This document shows, piece after piece, positions 15,572 to 23,387 of a stretch of 64,000 bases of DNA. The notes below the pieces were generated by a model. The model ran no database searches. It had not been told where the DNA came from and saw only the letters and a list, made by a program, of their open reading frames with translations. Every line of letters begins with the position of its first letter. Positions within the stretch are counted from its first letter, which is position 1. A program made the translations under genes and the position numbers. The stretch is from Microbacterium candidum. Its GTDB lineage: Bacteria; Actinomycetota; Actinomycetes; Actinomycetales; Microbacteriaceae. The stretch lies in contig NZ_JASXSZ010000005.1 of NCBI RefSeq assembly GCF_030315975.1, positions 202,808-266,807 on the forward strand, given 5' to 3'.

Positions 15572-17746
15572 TTACGAGAGCACCACGAGCTCCTGCGTGG
15601 CACGGGTCATCGCCACGTAGCGGTCGACGGTCCCCTCCAGACCGGGTGGGAACGCCTCCCCGTCGACGAGCACCACGAGGTCGAACTCGAGTCCCTTCGC
15701 GTTCTCGGGGCTCAGCGAACGGATGCGCGCGGTGTCGGGACGAGAGGGGTCGCCGATCACGCACGCGACGCCCTCGTCGTGGGTCGAGATCCAGTCGGCG
15801 AGGATCGCATCGGCTTCCGAGAAGATGCCGTACCGCACGGGCACGCCGGTCGACCGCACGGACGTCGGCACGTTCGCGTCCGGGACGACCGACCGGATGA
15901 CAGGCGCCGCCTCGTCCATGACCTCCGAGGGGGTGCGGTAGTTGACGCGCAGCGAAGCGACCCTGGCCCGGTCGAGGTCGACGCGGGCGAGACGCTCCTC
16001 CCACGTCTGCGGGAAGCCGTGCCGGGCCTGAGCGCGGTCGCCGACGATCGTGAGACTCCGCGACGGGCACCGGCGCAGCAGCATGAGCCACTCGGCATCC
16101 GTCAGCTCCTGCGCCTCGTCGACGATCACATGCCCGAACGGACCGGCCAGCAGATCGAGGTCGCGGGCCTCCAGCACCGCCTCGTCGACAAGGCTCTCGG
16201 TCACGTCCTCGCCGCTGTTGGTGCCTCGCATCATCCAGGACAGCACCGACTCCCCGTCGACGTCGGATGCGACGAGGCTGTCGACGACGTCGGCCATGTA
16301 CTCGCGTTCGGCGGCGAGGGTCGCGTCGCGTCCGCGCTCGATCTCGGCGGCATCGGGGGCGCCGATCCGCTGCCGCGCCGCGTCGAGGAGGGGGAGGTCG
16401 GCGACCGTCCAGGCGTGCCCGTCGGCACGCTGCAGGAGCGCGACCTCCTCCGCGGAGAGCCACGGCGCGCACTCGGTCAGATGCCCGGCATCCGTCAGCA
16501 GACGTGCCACGAGGTCGGCGCCCTCCGCGCGCGGCCACGCACGATCCAGGGCCTTGCGCATCGCCTCGTCCCGTGCGAGCGCCCGGTGCAGGGGGCGCGC
16601 CTCGAGGCCGAGGCTCGCGGCACGCGACGCGATGATCTGGAGGATGGTCTCCCACACCTGCTCGCGCGCCTCGTTGTGGGTCAGCCCCGGCTCGACGGCC
16701 GCGAACGCGGCCGCCCAGTCAGCGGACGAGATCCGGATGTCGGCCCACTCGGTCTGGATGATCATGTCGTATGCGGGCGGCTGCTCGAGGAGCTCGGCGG
16801 CGCGCTCGACGGCGCGCACCATGTCCGCTCCGCCCTTCAGACGTGCGACGCTGCGGTCGGCCTCCGGCACGGCTGTCGCGCCCTCGGCGACGAGATCGCG
16901 CAGCGTGCAGGTCTGCACGCCGTCCTCGCCGAGGCTCGGCAGGACGTCGGCGACGTACGCGACGTACGCGTTGTGCGGCCCCACGAACAGCACGCCGCCG
17001 CGCCTGCGGTCGCCCAGGTGCGGGTCGCTGTACAGGAGGTAGGCCGCGCGGTGGAGCGCGACGACGGTCTTGCCGGTGCCGGGGCCTCCGTCGACGACGA
17101 GCGGCCCTCGCGAGCTCGCGCGGATGACGGCGTCCTGATCAGCCTGGATGGTCCCGAGCACATCCCGCATGTGCGCGGTGCGGCTCGTGCCGAGGCTGGC
17201 GATGAAGGCCGACTGGTCGTCGAGCGCGGCACGCTCGGCCCTCCACGTGTCGGAGGTCCACGGATCCGGGGCGAACACCTCGTCCCAGTAGTCCACGATC
17301 CGGCCGTGCGACCAGCGGTAGCGCCGACGGCTGACGAGTCCCTCCGGGTCGCCGTGCGTGGCGGCGAAGAACGGCTCGGCCGCGGGCGTCCGCCAGTCCA
17401 CGAGGAGGCGCCGGCCGGTGGCATCCGTCAGCCCCAGCCTGCCGATGTACGTGGGCTCGTCCGCGCCCTCCGCGACGATGCGGCCGAGGCAGAGGTCGAG
17501 ACCGAACCGTCGCAGCATCCGCAGCGCTGCCGTCAGCCGGTGGATCTCGAGGTCGCGTTCGAGCGCAGCCTGTCCGCCGCCGCCCGGTGCGAGGCGCTCG
17601 GCGTCGAGCCGTTCCGACAGCGCGGAGATCTGCTCGTCGAGGGTGGCGGCGATGCGGGCGAAGTGATCCTCGTCGTGCGCGATGAGGGCGGGGGCGGCTT
17701 TCGCGTGGAGTCGTTCGGGGAGGTCGAATGCGGTCACTGTCGTCAT
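15572..17746 (-). CDS. helR: HelR-type RNA polymerase helicase (HelD family), rifamycin protection
   Basis: A 724-residue superfamily 1 ATPase of the HelD/HelR class. It has an N-terminal coiled-coil arm (about residues 15-90, DEDHFARIAATLDEQISALSERLDAERL), Walker A GGPGTGKT (about residue 240), Walker B with VDEAQELTDAEW, and C-terminal motif VNYRTPSE and VAMTRATQELVVL. HelD proteins pry open RNA polymerase; actinobacterial HelR also displaces bound rifamycin. The start is ATG 17746 with GGAG eight bases upstream. A rifamycin-associated element lies about 50 bases further upstream, which ties this copy to rifamycin response rather than only to polymerase recycling. Confidence 0.88.
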   Translation of the reverse strand: MTTVTAFDLPERLHAKAAPALIAHDEDHFARIAATLDEQISALSERLDAERLAPGGGGQAALERDLEIHRLTAALRMLRRFGLDLCLGRIVAEGADEPTYIGRLGLTDATGRRLLVDWRTPAAEPFFAATHGDPEGLVSRRRYRWSHGRIVDYWDEVFAPDPWTSDTWRAERAALDDQSAFIASLGTSRTAHMRDVLGTIQADQDAVIRASSRGPLVVDGGPGTGKTVVALHRAAYLLYSDPHLGDRRRGGVLFVGPHNAYVAYVADVLPSLGEDGVQTCTLRDLVAEGATAVPEADRSVARLKGGADMVRAVERAAELLEQPPAYDMIIQTEWADIRISSADWAAAFAAVEPGLTHNEAREQVWETILQIIASRAASLGLEARPLHRALARDEAMRKALDRAWPRAEGADLVARLLTDAGHLTECAPWLSAEEVALLQRADGHAWTVADLPLLDAARQRIGAPDAAEIERGRDATLAAEREYMADVVDSLVASDVDGESVLSWMMRGTNSGEDVTESLVDEAVLEARDLDLLAGPFGHVIVDEAQELTDAEWLMLLRRCPSRSLTIVGDRAQARHGFPQTWEERLARVDLDRARVASLRVNYRTPSEVMDEAAPVIRSVVPDANVPTSVRSTGVPVRYGIFSEADAILADWISTHDEGVACVIGDPSRPDTARIRSLSPENAKGLEFDLVVLVDGEAFPPGLEGTVDRYVAMTRATQELVVLS

Positions 17747-17793
17747 GTATGCGGCTCCGGTCTCGTGGCAGACCCACGATCTTGCCCCACAGG

Positions 17794-17816
17794 GGGGCCC
17801 TTGCGGCAAGGCCCCC
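17794..17816. promoter_or_regulatory. Rifamycin-associated element (RAE)-like palindrome
   Basis: The core CTTGCGGCAAG at 17800-17810, flanked by GGGCC-type and GGCCCC arms, matches the RAE palindrome reported upstream of rifamycin-inducible resistance genes in actinobacteria. The arms carry one mismatch and one extra base. It stands 54 bases before the helR start, in the divergent region shared with the AI-2E gene. Confidence 0.8.
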
Positions 17817-17889
17817 TCCCCGCGTTACAGTGGAAAGGGAAGGGTATTCATCTCCCGTGCGGAATATGTCCGCCCCCTAGACTGGGTTG

Positions 17890-19113
17890 ATGAGCGGCCC
17901 CGCCCAGAAGCCCGACGACACGGCCCGCGGCCGGTTCCTCGACGCCTTGCGGATGCGCACGGTCACCACCGACATCTCGCCCTCGATCCCGCACGGTCTG
18001 CGCGTGGCGACAGCCTACGCCTGGCGTCTGCTGGTGGTCGCGGCGGCGGTCGGCGTCCTCATCTGGCTCGTCATCCAGCTGAATCTCCTCGTGATCCCGC
18101 TCCTGGTCGCGATCCTCATCACCGCGCTCCTGTGGCCGGTGTTCACGTGGATGCTGCGCCGCCACGTCCCGCGGTGGCTCGCGGTCGTGATCGCCGTCGT
18201 CGGCACGATCGCGATCATCGGAGGGCTGCTGTGGCTCGTCGTGTGGCAGATCACCGACCAGTGGCCGTCGGTGCAGGAGCGCACCCTCGCCGCGGTCGAC
18301 GAGTTCCGCCACTTCCTGATGACCGGCCCGCTGCAGCTGAGTGAGAAGCAGATCAACGACTTCCTCGCCGAGGGCCTGAAGCTCCTGCAGGAGCAGGGGA
18401 GCGCCCTGTGGTCCGGCGCCCTCTCGATCGGCAGCACGATCGGCCACATCGCCACCGGCACCGTGCTCGCGTTCTTCATCCTGCTGTGCATCCTCGCCGA
18501 CGGCGCCGGCATCTGGCGCTGGACGACGCACCTGTTCCCGCGGGCCGCCCGTCCCGCGGTGACGGGTGCCGGCGCTGCGGGCTGGGTGTCGGTCGTCAAC
18601 TACGCGCGCACCCAGCTGCTCGTGGCCACGATCGACGCGGTCGGCATCGGACTCGGCGCGTACTTCCTCGGTGTGCCGCTCGCCATCCCGGTCGCCGTCC
18701 TCGTCTTCCTCGGCGCCTTCGTGCCGATCGTCGGTGCCGTCGTGACCGGCACGCTCGCCGTCTTCCTCGCCCTCGTCTACAACGGCCCGTGGATCGCGCT
18801 GTGGATGCTCGTCGTCATCCTCGCGGTGCAGCAGCTCGAGGGACACGTCCTGCAGCCGCTCCTCATGGGCTCCGCCGTGAAGGTCCACCCGCTCGCCGTC
18901 GTGCTGGTGGTCGCCGGGGGCGCGTTGGTCGCCGGCATCCCGGGTGCGCTGTTCGCCGTCCCCCTCGCCGCCTTCGTCAACGTCGTGGCGGTGTACTTGG
19001 CCGACCGCGGCTGGGAGACGGGCGATACGACCGCAGGTGCCGACCTCATCTGGAGCACGGTGCCCGTCGAGCGGCGGCGCAGGAAGACCAGCAGAAGAGA
19101 AGAGAGCGCGTGA
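17890..19113 (+). CDS. AI-2E family transporter (PerM-like permease)
   Basis: A 407-residue membrane protein of the AI-2E exporter family. It has about eight membrane helices, with paired helices at about 40-85 and 95-120, a soluble region about 120-180, and four more toward the C-terminus. The family segment PLAIPVAVLVFLGAFVPIVGAVVTG and the late QQLEGHVLQPLLMG with HPLAVVLVVAGG are clear. Export of a small molecule is assumed; few members have a proven substrate. A TAGACT hexamer six bases before ATG 17890 indicates a leaderless transcript. The stop overlaps the ilvA start (GTGA). Confidence 0.9.
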   Translation: MSGPAQKPDDTARGRFLDALRMRTVTTDISPSIPHGLRVATAYAWRLLVVAAAVGVLIWLVIQLNLLVIPLLVAILITALLWPVFTWMLRRHVPRWLAVVIAVVGTIAIIGGLLWLVVWQITDQWPSVQERTLAAVDEFRHFLMTGPLQLSEKQINDFLAEGLKLLQEQGSALWSGALSIGSTIGHIATGTVLAFFILLCILADGAGIWRWTTHLFPRAARPAVTGAGAAGWVSVVNYARTQLLVATIDAVGIGLGAYFLGVPLAIPVAVLVFLGAFVPIVGAVVTGTLAVFLALVYNGPWIALWMLVVILAVQQLEGHVLQPLLMGSAVKVHPLAVVLVVAGGALVAGIPGALFAVPLAAFVNVVAVYLADRGWETGDTTAGADLIWSTVPVERRRRKTSRREESA

Positions 19114-20354
19114 ACAGCAGCATCCTGAGCAGTATCCCCACACTGGCGGAGTTCGAGGATGCGGCGGCCGCGCTGCGCGGACAGATCGCGACGACGCCCG
19201 TCCTCGAGTCGCAGCATCTGAGCGATGTCGTCGGCGCCCCGGTGCATCTGAAGCTCGAGAACCTCCAGCGCACCGGCTCCTTCAAGATCCGCGGCGCGAC
19301 CTACCGGCTCTCCCGGCTCACGGCCGAGGAGCGCGCCCGCGGCGTCGTCGCCGCGTCGGCGGGCAACCACGCTCAGGGTGTCGCCCTCGCGGCCCAGCAG
19401 CTCGGCATCCCCGCGACGATCTTCATGCCGCTCGGGGTGCCGGTGCCGAAGCTGCTCGCGACGCGCGGGTACGGCGCCGATGTGGTCCTCGACGGCGCGA
19501 CGGTCGAGACGCCGCTGCGCCTCGCGGCGGAGTTCGCCGATCGCACCGGGGCCGTCCTCATCCACCCGTTCGACCACCGGGACGTGATCCTCGGCCAGGG
19601 CACTCTCGGGATCGAGATCTTCGATCAGGTCCCGGACGTCGAGACGCTGGTCGTCGGCATCGGCGGAGGCGGGCTCATCGCCGGGATCGCCGCGGCGGCC
19701 AAGGCCCGCGCGGCGGCCGAGGGGCGCCGCATCCGGATCGTCGGGGTGCAGGCCGAGAACGCCTCGCCGTACCCCGCATCGCTGCGCGCCGGCCACCCGA
19801 TCGAGGTCGAGACGATGCCGACGATCGCCGACGGCATCGCGGTGGCGCGCCCGGGTGACCTGCCGTTCGCGATCATCAAAGAGCTCGTCGACGACGTCGT
19901 GACGGTGACCGAGGATGACATCGCGCGCGCCCTTCTCGTGCTCCTGGAGCGCACGAAGCAGGTCGTGGAGCCCGCCGGCGCCGTCGGGGTCGCAGCGCTC
20001 CTGGAGGGGGTCGTGCAGCCGACCGGCCCGACGGCGCTCGTGCTCTCCGGCGGCAACATCGACCCGCTGCTGCTGCAGCGCGTCGTCGCGCACGGCCTCG
20101 CGGCATCCGGGCGGTACATGAGCCTGCGGATCCCGCTGCCCGACCGTCCCGGTCAGCTCGCCCGCGTGTCGGAGCTCCTCGCCATCGCAGGGGCGAACGT
20201 CATCGAGGTGCTGCACACCCGCCACGGGCAGGGGATGCAGATCAGCGAGGTGATCCTCCAGCTGAGTGTGGAGACGCGCGGCGCGGAGCACCGGGGTCTC
20301 GTCATCCGCACGCTCGAAGAGGCCGGATTCCGGCCCACGGTCGTAGAGGACTGA
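19110..20354 (+). CDS. ilvA: Threonine ammonia-lyase (threonine dehydratase)
   Basis: A 414-residue PLP fold-type II enzyme that deaminates L-threonine to 2-oxobutanoate. The PLP lysine is K59 in TGSFKIRGA, the phosphate-binding loop is VVGIGGGGLIAGI, and SAGNHAQGVA is the conserved substrate loop. A single C-terminal ACT domain (about residues 335-410, MSLRIPLPDRPGQLARVSELL) makes it allosteric, of the shorter catabolic or single-ACT type. GTG start overlapping the AI-2E stop. A strong terminator follows directly. Confidence 0.92.
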   Translation: MNSSILSSIPTLAEFEDAAAALRGQIATTPVLESQHLSDVVGAPVHLKLENLQRTGSFKIRGATYRLSRLTAEERARGVVAASAGNHAQGVALAAQQLGIPATIFMPLGVPVPKLLATRGYGADVVLDGATVETPLRLAAEFADRTGAVLIHPFDHRDVILGQGTLGIEIFDQVPDVETLVVGIGGGGLIAGIAAAAKARAAAEGRRIRIVGVQAENASPYPASLRAGHPIEVETMPTIADGIAVARPGDLPFAIIKELVDDVVTVTEDDIARALLVLLERTKQVVEPAGAVGVAALLEGVVQPTGPTALVLSGGNIDPLLLQRVVAHGLAASGRYMSLRIPLPDRPGQLARVSELLAIAGANVIEVLHTRHGQGMQISEVILQLSVETRGAEHRGLVIRTLEEAGFRPTVVED

Positions 20355-20383
20355 GTGCACGGGGCCGCACAGGCCCCGTGCAC
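20355..20383. terminator. Bidirectional terminator between ilvA and greA
   Basis: Perfect 12-bp arms (GTGCACGGGGCC and complement) with the loop GCACA begin at the base after the ilvA stop. The converging greA gene ends at 20391, so one hairpin serves both. Confidence 0.85.
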
Positions 20384-20390
20384 GCTCGAA

Positions 20391-20882
20391 TCACTGTCCC
20401 GCGTACGTCTCGACCTTCAGGACCTCCACGGCGATCTCGCGGCCGTTGGGGGCCGTGTAGGAGGTCTTCTCGCCCTCCTTGAGACCGAGGATCGCGGAGC
20501 CGAGCGGCGAGGCCTCGCTGTAGACGTCGAGCTCGCTGCCCACGGCGATCTCGCGGCTGCCGAGGAGGAAGACCTCTTCGCCGCCGGCGACGACGGCCGT
20601 CACGACGGTGCCGGACTCCACGACGCCGTTGCTGACCGGCGCCTCGCCGACCTTGGCGTGCTTGAGCAGCTCCTGAAGGGTGCGGATGCGCGCCTCCTGC
20701 TTGCCCTGCTCGTCCTTGGCGGCGTGGTAGCCGCCGTTCTCCTTGAGGTCGCCTTCTTCGCGGGCCGCCTCGATGCGCTTCGCGATCTCCTCGCGGCCGG
20801 TCGTCGAGAGCTGCTCCAGCTCGGTGGCGAGGCGGTCGTACGCGTCCTGGGTGAGGAACGTCACCTGGGCGTCATCGGACAC
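20391..20882 (-). CDS. greA: Transcription elongation factor GreA
   Basis: A 163-residue GreA. The N-terminal coiled coil (about residues 10-78) carries the tip motif DLKENGGYHAAKDEQG, whose acidic residues (D45, E48) enter the secondary channel of RNA polymerase and stimulate cleavage of backtracked RNA. The C-terminal FKBP-like domain shows VEVLKVE and PLGSAILGLKEGEKTSYTAPNG. It stands downstream of DUF4307, a usual actinobacterial neighbour. Confidence 0.95.
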   Translation of the reverse strand: MSDDAQVTFLTQDAYDRLATELEQLSTTGREEIAKRIEAAREEGDLKENGGYHAAKDEQGKQEARIRTLQELLKHAKVGEAPVSNGVVESGTVVTAVVAGGEEVFLLGSREIAVGSELDVYSEASPLGSAILGLKEGEKTSYTAPNGREIAVEVLKVETYAGQ

Positions 20883-20916
20883 GGCGTTCTCCTAACGTCG
20901 ACGGGGGATATGCCAA

Positions 20917-20942
20917 GACGCCCCGGCGTTTGCCAGGGCGTC
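20917..20942 (-). terminator. Terminator after the DUF4307 gene
   Basis: GACGCCC and GGGCGTC form a 7-bp stem 22 bases past the DUF4307 stop and 35 bases before the greA start, so it would separate the two genes at least in part. Confidence 0.55.
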
Positions 20943-20963
20943 GGTTCGTGCTGTGCTGGAAGA

Positions 20964-21359
20964 CTACGTCACCCAGCAGGTGTTCACCAAACCCGTGATC
21001 GCCTGCCCGACCGTCGGCACGATCTCGGTGAACGCGCGATGGTGGGCCGAGGATGCGGGATACTCGACGACCTTCCAGCCCACGATGCCGTGCTGCTCGT
21101 CGTCGGCCTCGATGATGCACGCGAGCGCGGATCCCGGGGGAGAGGTGATCTGGAAGGTCACCGACACGGAGTGCTGGTCCGGGATGCTGAAGCCCGTCGC
21201 CTCGGCCTCGATGCTGTTGGACGAATCGGTGATCGTGTACCAGCCGAACCAGCCGACGATGACGGCCGCGACCGCGATGACGGCGATGAGCGTGGTGCGC
21301 CGCGACCGCGCGGCGCGGCGGCGCCCGTAGCGCTCGTCGAGCATGTCCTGTGTCGTCAT
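20964..21359 (-). CDS. DUF4307 domain-containing membrane protein
   Basis: A 131-residue protein with a cytoplasmic N-terminal tail (MTTQDMLDERYGR, then Arg-rich), one membrane helix (about residues 23-42) and an extracellular beta-rich domain ending in NTCWVT. It matches the actinobacterial DUF4307 family, which has no proven function. Family genes usually lie next to greA, as here. Confidence 0.85.
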   Translation of the reverse strand: MTTQDMLDERYGRRRAARSRRTTLIAVIAVAAVIVGWFGWYTITDSSNSIEAEATGFSIPDQHSVSVTFQITSPPGSALACIIEADDEQHGIVGWKVVEYPASSAHHRAFTEIVPTVGQAITGLVNTCWVT

Positions 21360-21425
21360 ACCGGTGTTTCGAGGGGAATAGGCTGGAACTCCAGGCTATG
21401 CGCTCCGAGCGCGAAACGAGGACAC

Positions 21426-21713
21426 ATGTACGCCGTCACCGCCGCGATCGCACGCGCAGCCGCAGCGACCCCGACGCCGTCGCCGTCGCCGACCGACGTC
21501 GACCCGAACCTCGTGACCCCGGGTGTCGCCGGCTTCGCGCTGATCGCCATCCTCTCGGTGGCGGTGGTGCTCCTCGTGTGGGACATGATGCGCCGCATCC
21601 GTCGTGGCCGTTATCGCGCCGAGGTGCGCGAGGAGCTCGATGCGGAGGAGCAGGCCGACGCCGCCACGCGCGCGACCGACGTCGACGACGAGGACATCGA
21701 CCCGCAGCGCTGA
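21426..21713 (+). CDS. Small single-pass membrane protein, unknown
   Basis: A 95-residue protein. A short N-terminal Ala-rich stretch and a PTPSPSPT spacer precede one membrane helix (about residues 33-54, GVAGFALIAILSVAVVLLVW). A basic stop-transfer segment (RRIRRGRYR) and an acidic C-terminal tail follow. GAGGA precedes the ATG. It is divergent from the DUF4307 gene, an arrangement common in actinobacteria near mycothiol genes. I cannot name a function. Confidence 0.7.
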   Translation: MYAVTAAIARAAAATPTPSPSPTDVDPNLVTPGVAGFALIAILSVAVVLLVWDMMRRIRRGRYRAEVREELDAEEQADAATRATDVDDEDIDPQR

Positions 21714-21749
21714 GCCGTTTCGGGCGCTTCTTCCCGCGTTCGTCGCGGG

Positions 21750-22487
21750 TCAGGCGGGCATGCCGAGCGACGGCACGTACGGGTGCAGCGCGATGAGCAG
21801 GCACGCCGTCCAGTGGCACAGGAACGCGAGCACCGTGCACACGTGGAAGATCTCGTGGAATCCGAAGGTCCCGGGCCACGGATTGGGCTTCTTCAGCGCG
21901 TAGGCGACGGCGCCGAGCGTGTACAGGATGCCGCCGACCGCGATCAGCACCATCATCGCCGCGTTCGCGTGGAACAGATCGACGATGTACATCACGGCGG
22001 CCCAGCCGAGGGCGAGATACAGCGCGACGTACAGCCAGCGCGGGGCGTGGATCCAGAAGACGCGGAAGAGGATCCCGAGGAGCGCGCCGGTCCACACGAG
22101 GATGAGGAGGATCGCGCCTTCACGCGGAGGCAGGGCGAGCACGGCGACCGGCGTGTACGTCCCCGCGATGAGGAGCAGGATGTTGGCGTGGTCGATGCGC
22201 TTGAGGATGGTCTTCGTCCGCGGGCTCCAGTTGAACCGGTGGTACAGCGCCGAGTTGCCGAACAGCAGCAGCGACGTCGCCATGAACACCGCCGAGGCCC
22301 ACTTGGCGGGCGTGCCGTCCGCGAGGCAGATGAGGACGATGCCGGCCGCGATCGCGACGGGGAACGTCGCGGCGTGGATCCAGCCGCGCCACGTGGGCTT
22401 GATGTCTGCCGCGGCCGCATCGGCATCGGCGGCCGCCATCAGGGGCAGCTCGGGCATCTCCGGCGCGCGGACGCTGCGCTTGCTCAT
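21750..22487 (-). CDS. Hemolysin III / PAQR family membrane protein
   Basis: A 245-residue seven-helix membrane protein of the hemolysin III (YqfA/PAQR) family. The conserved metal-site motifs are visible: SALYHRFNWSP, LKRIDHANI and FGFHEIFHVCTV. Eukaryotic relatives are ceramidase-like receptors; bacterial roles are uncertain (membrane lipid adaptation). An N-terminal tail of about 30 residues is low-complexity. TAGGCT lies exactly six bases before the ATG, so the transcript is probably leaderless. Confidence 0.9.
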   Translation of the reverse strand: MSKRSVRAPEMPELPLMAAADADAAAADIKPTWRGWIHAATFPVAIAAGIVLICLADGTPAKWASAVFMATSLLLFGNSALYHRFNWSPRTKTILKRIDHANILLLIAGTYTPVAVLALPPREGAILLILVWTGALLGILFRVFWIHAPRWLYVALYLALGWAAVMYIVDLFHANAAMMVLIAVGGILYTLGAVAYALKKPNPWPGTFGFHEIFHVCTVLAFLCHWTACLLIALHPYVPSLGMPA

Positions 22488-22580
22488 TATGCGAGCCTAT
22501 GGCTCGCCGCATGCCGCAGCGGGTACATAGCGGCATCCTCTCAGGTGCGCGAGCGGGCCCTGGGCGGGTAGTTTTGACGA

Positions 22581-23366
22581 GTGACGCGCGACCGGGCAGA
22601 TGAAGGCCAGGGCCCTCTCTACCGGCTCTACATCAATCGTCTGCGCCGCGGTCTGAAGCCCGAGTCGGTGCCCCGCCACGTCGCCATGATGATCGACGGG
22701 AATCGTCGCTGGGCGCGCCAGCTCGGCTACGAGTCACCCGCCGACGGGCACCGCGCCGGCGCGGCCAAGATGCAGGAGTTCCTGCGGTGGTGCGACGAGA
22801 TCGGCGTGAAGGTCGTCTCGCTCTACCTCCTGTCGACCGACAACGTGCGCAAGCGCGACATCGCGGAGATCGCCGATCTGAACGACATCATCGCCCAGCT
22901 CGCCGACGACATCTCGCGCGTGCCGGGATGGCGCATCAAGCACGTCGGCCGGGCGGAGCTGCTTCCGCCCGAGCTCGCGCGGGTGCTGCGCGAGGCGGAG
23001 GAGCGCACGCAGGGCAACACCGGGATGCATGTGAACCTCGCCGTCGGGTACGGCGGCCGCAGCGAGATCGTCGACGCGGTGCGGAGCATCATCGCCCAGC
23101 ACGACGCGACCGGCGGGTCGCTCGAGGAGCTCGCCGCGAGCCTCACGCCGGAGCAGATCGGCGAGCACCTCTACACGGGCGGACAGCCCGATCCCGACCT
23201 CGTCATCCGCACGTCGGGCGAGCAGCGGCTGAGCGACTTCCTCCTGTGGCAGTCGGCGCACTCGGAGTTCTACTTCGTCGAGGCCCTCGGTCCCGACCTC
23301 CGCGAGGTCGACTTCCTGCGGGCGATCCGCGACTACGGGTCGCGCGACCGCCGCTACGGCGGCTGA
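22581..23366 (+). CDS. uppS: (2Z)-isoprenyl diphosphate synthase (UppS family)
   Basis: A 261-residue cis-prenyltransferase that extends an allylic diphosphate with isopentenyl diphosphate to make the polyprenyl carrier for cell wall synthesis. The catalytic Asp is D39 in MMIDGNRRWAR. The diphosphate-binding and elongation motifs RTSGEQRLSDFLLWQSAHSEFYF are complete. The sequence resembles the short-chain Z-farnesyl type of actinobacteria; chain length cannot be assigned with certainty. GTG start with TAGTTT six bases upstream, hence leaderless. Confidence 0.9.
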   Translation: MTRDRADEGQGPLYRLYINRLRRGLKPESVPRHVAMMIDGNRRWARQLGYESPADGHRAGAAKMQEFLRWCDEIGVKVVSLYLLSTDNVRKRDIAEIADLNDIIAQLADDISRVPGWRIKHVGRAELLPPELARVLREAEERTQGNTGMHVNLAVGYGGRSEIVDAVRSIIAQHDATGGSLEELAASLTPEQIGEHLYTGGQPDPDLVIRTSGEQRLSDFLLWQSAHSEFYFVEALGPDLREVDFLRAIRDYGSRDRRYGG

Positions 23367-23387
23367 ACGCTCTGCCAGAATGGCGGG

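Noticed and set aside
15282-15620. Protein repeat LVDWPQMYA as a short repeat-protein gene
   Set aside because: It is just the 30-bp tandem DNA repeat read in frame; flanking sequence is antisense to alkX and helR.
15533-17890. 785-codon plus-strand open frame opposite helR
   Set aside because: Antisense shadow of helR; composition is Arg/Gly/Val-rich, no motifs, and it covers the RAE and repeat element.
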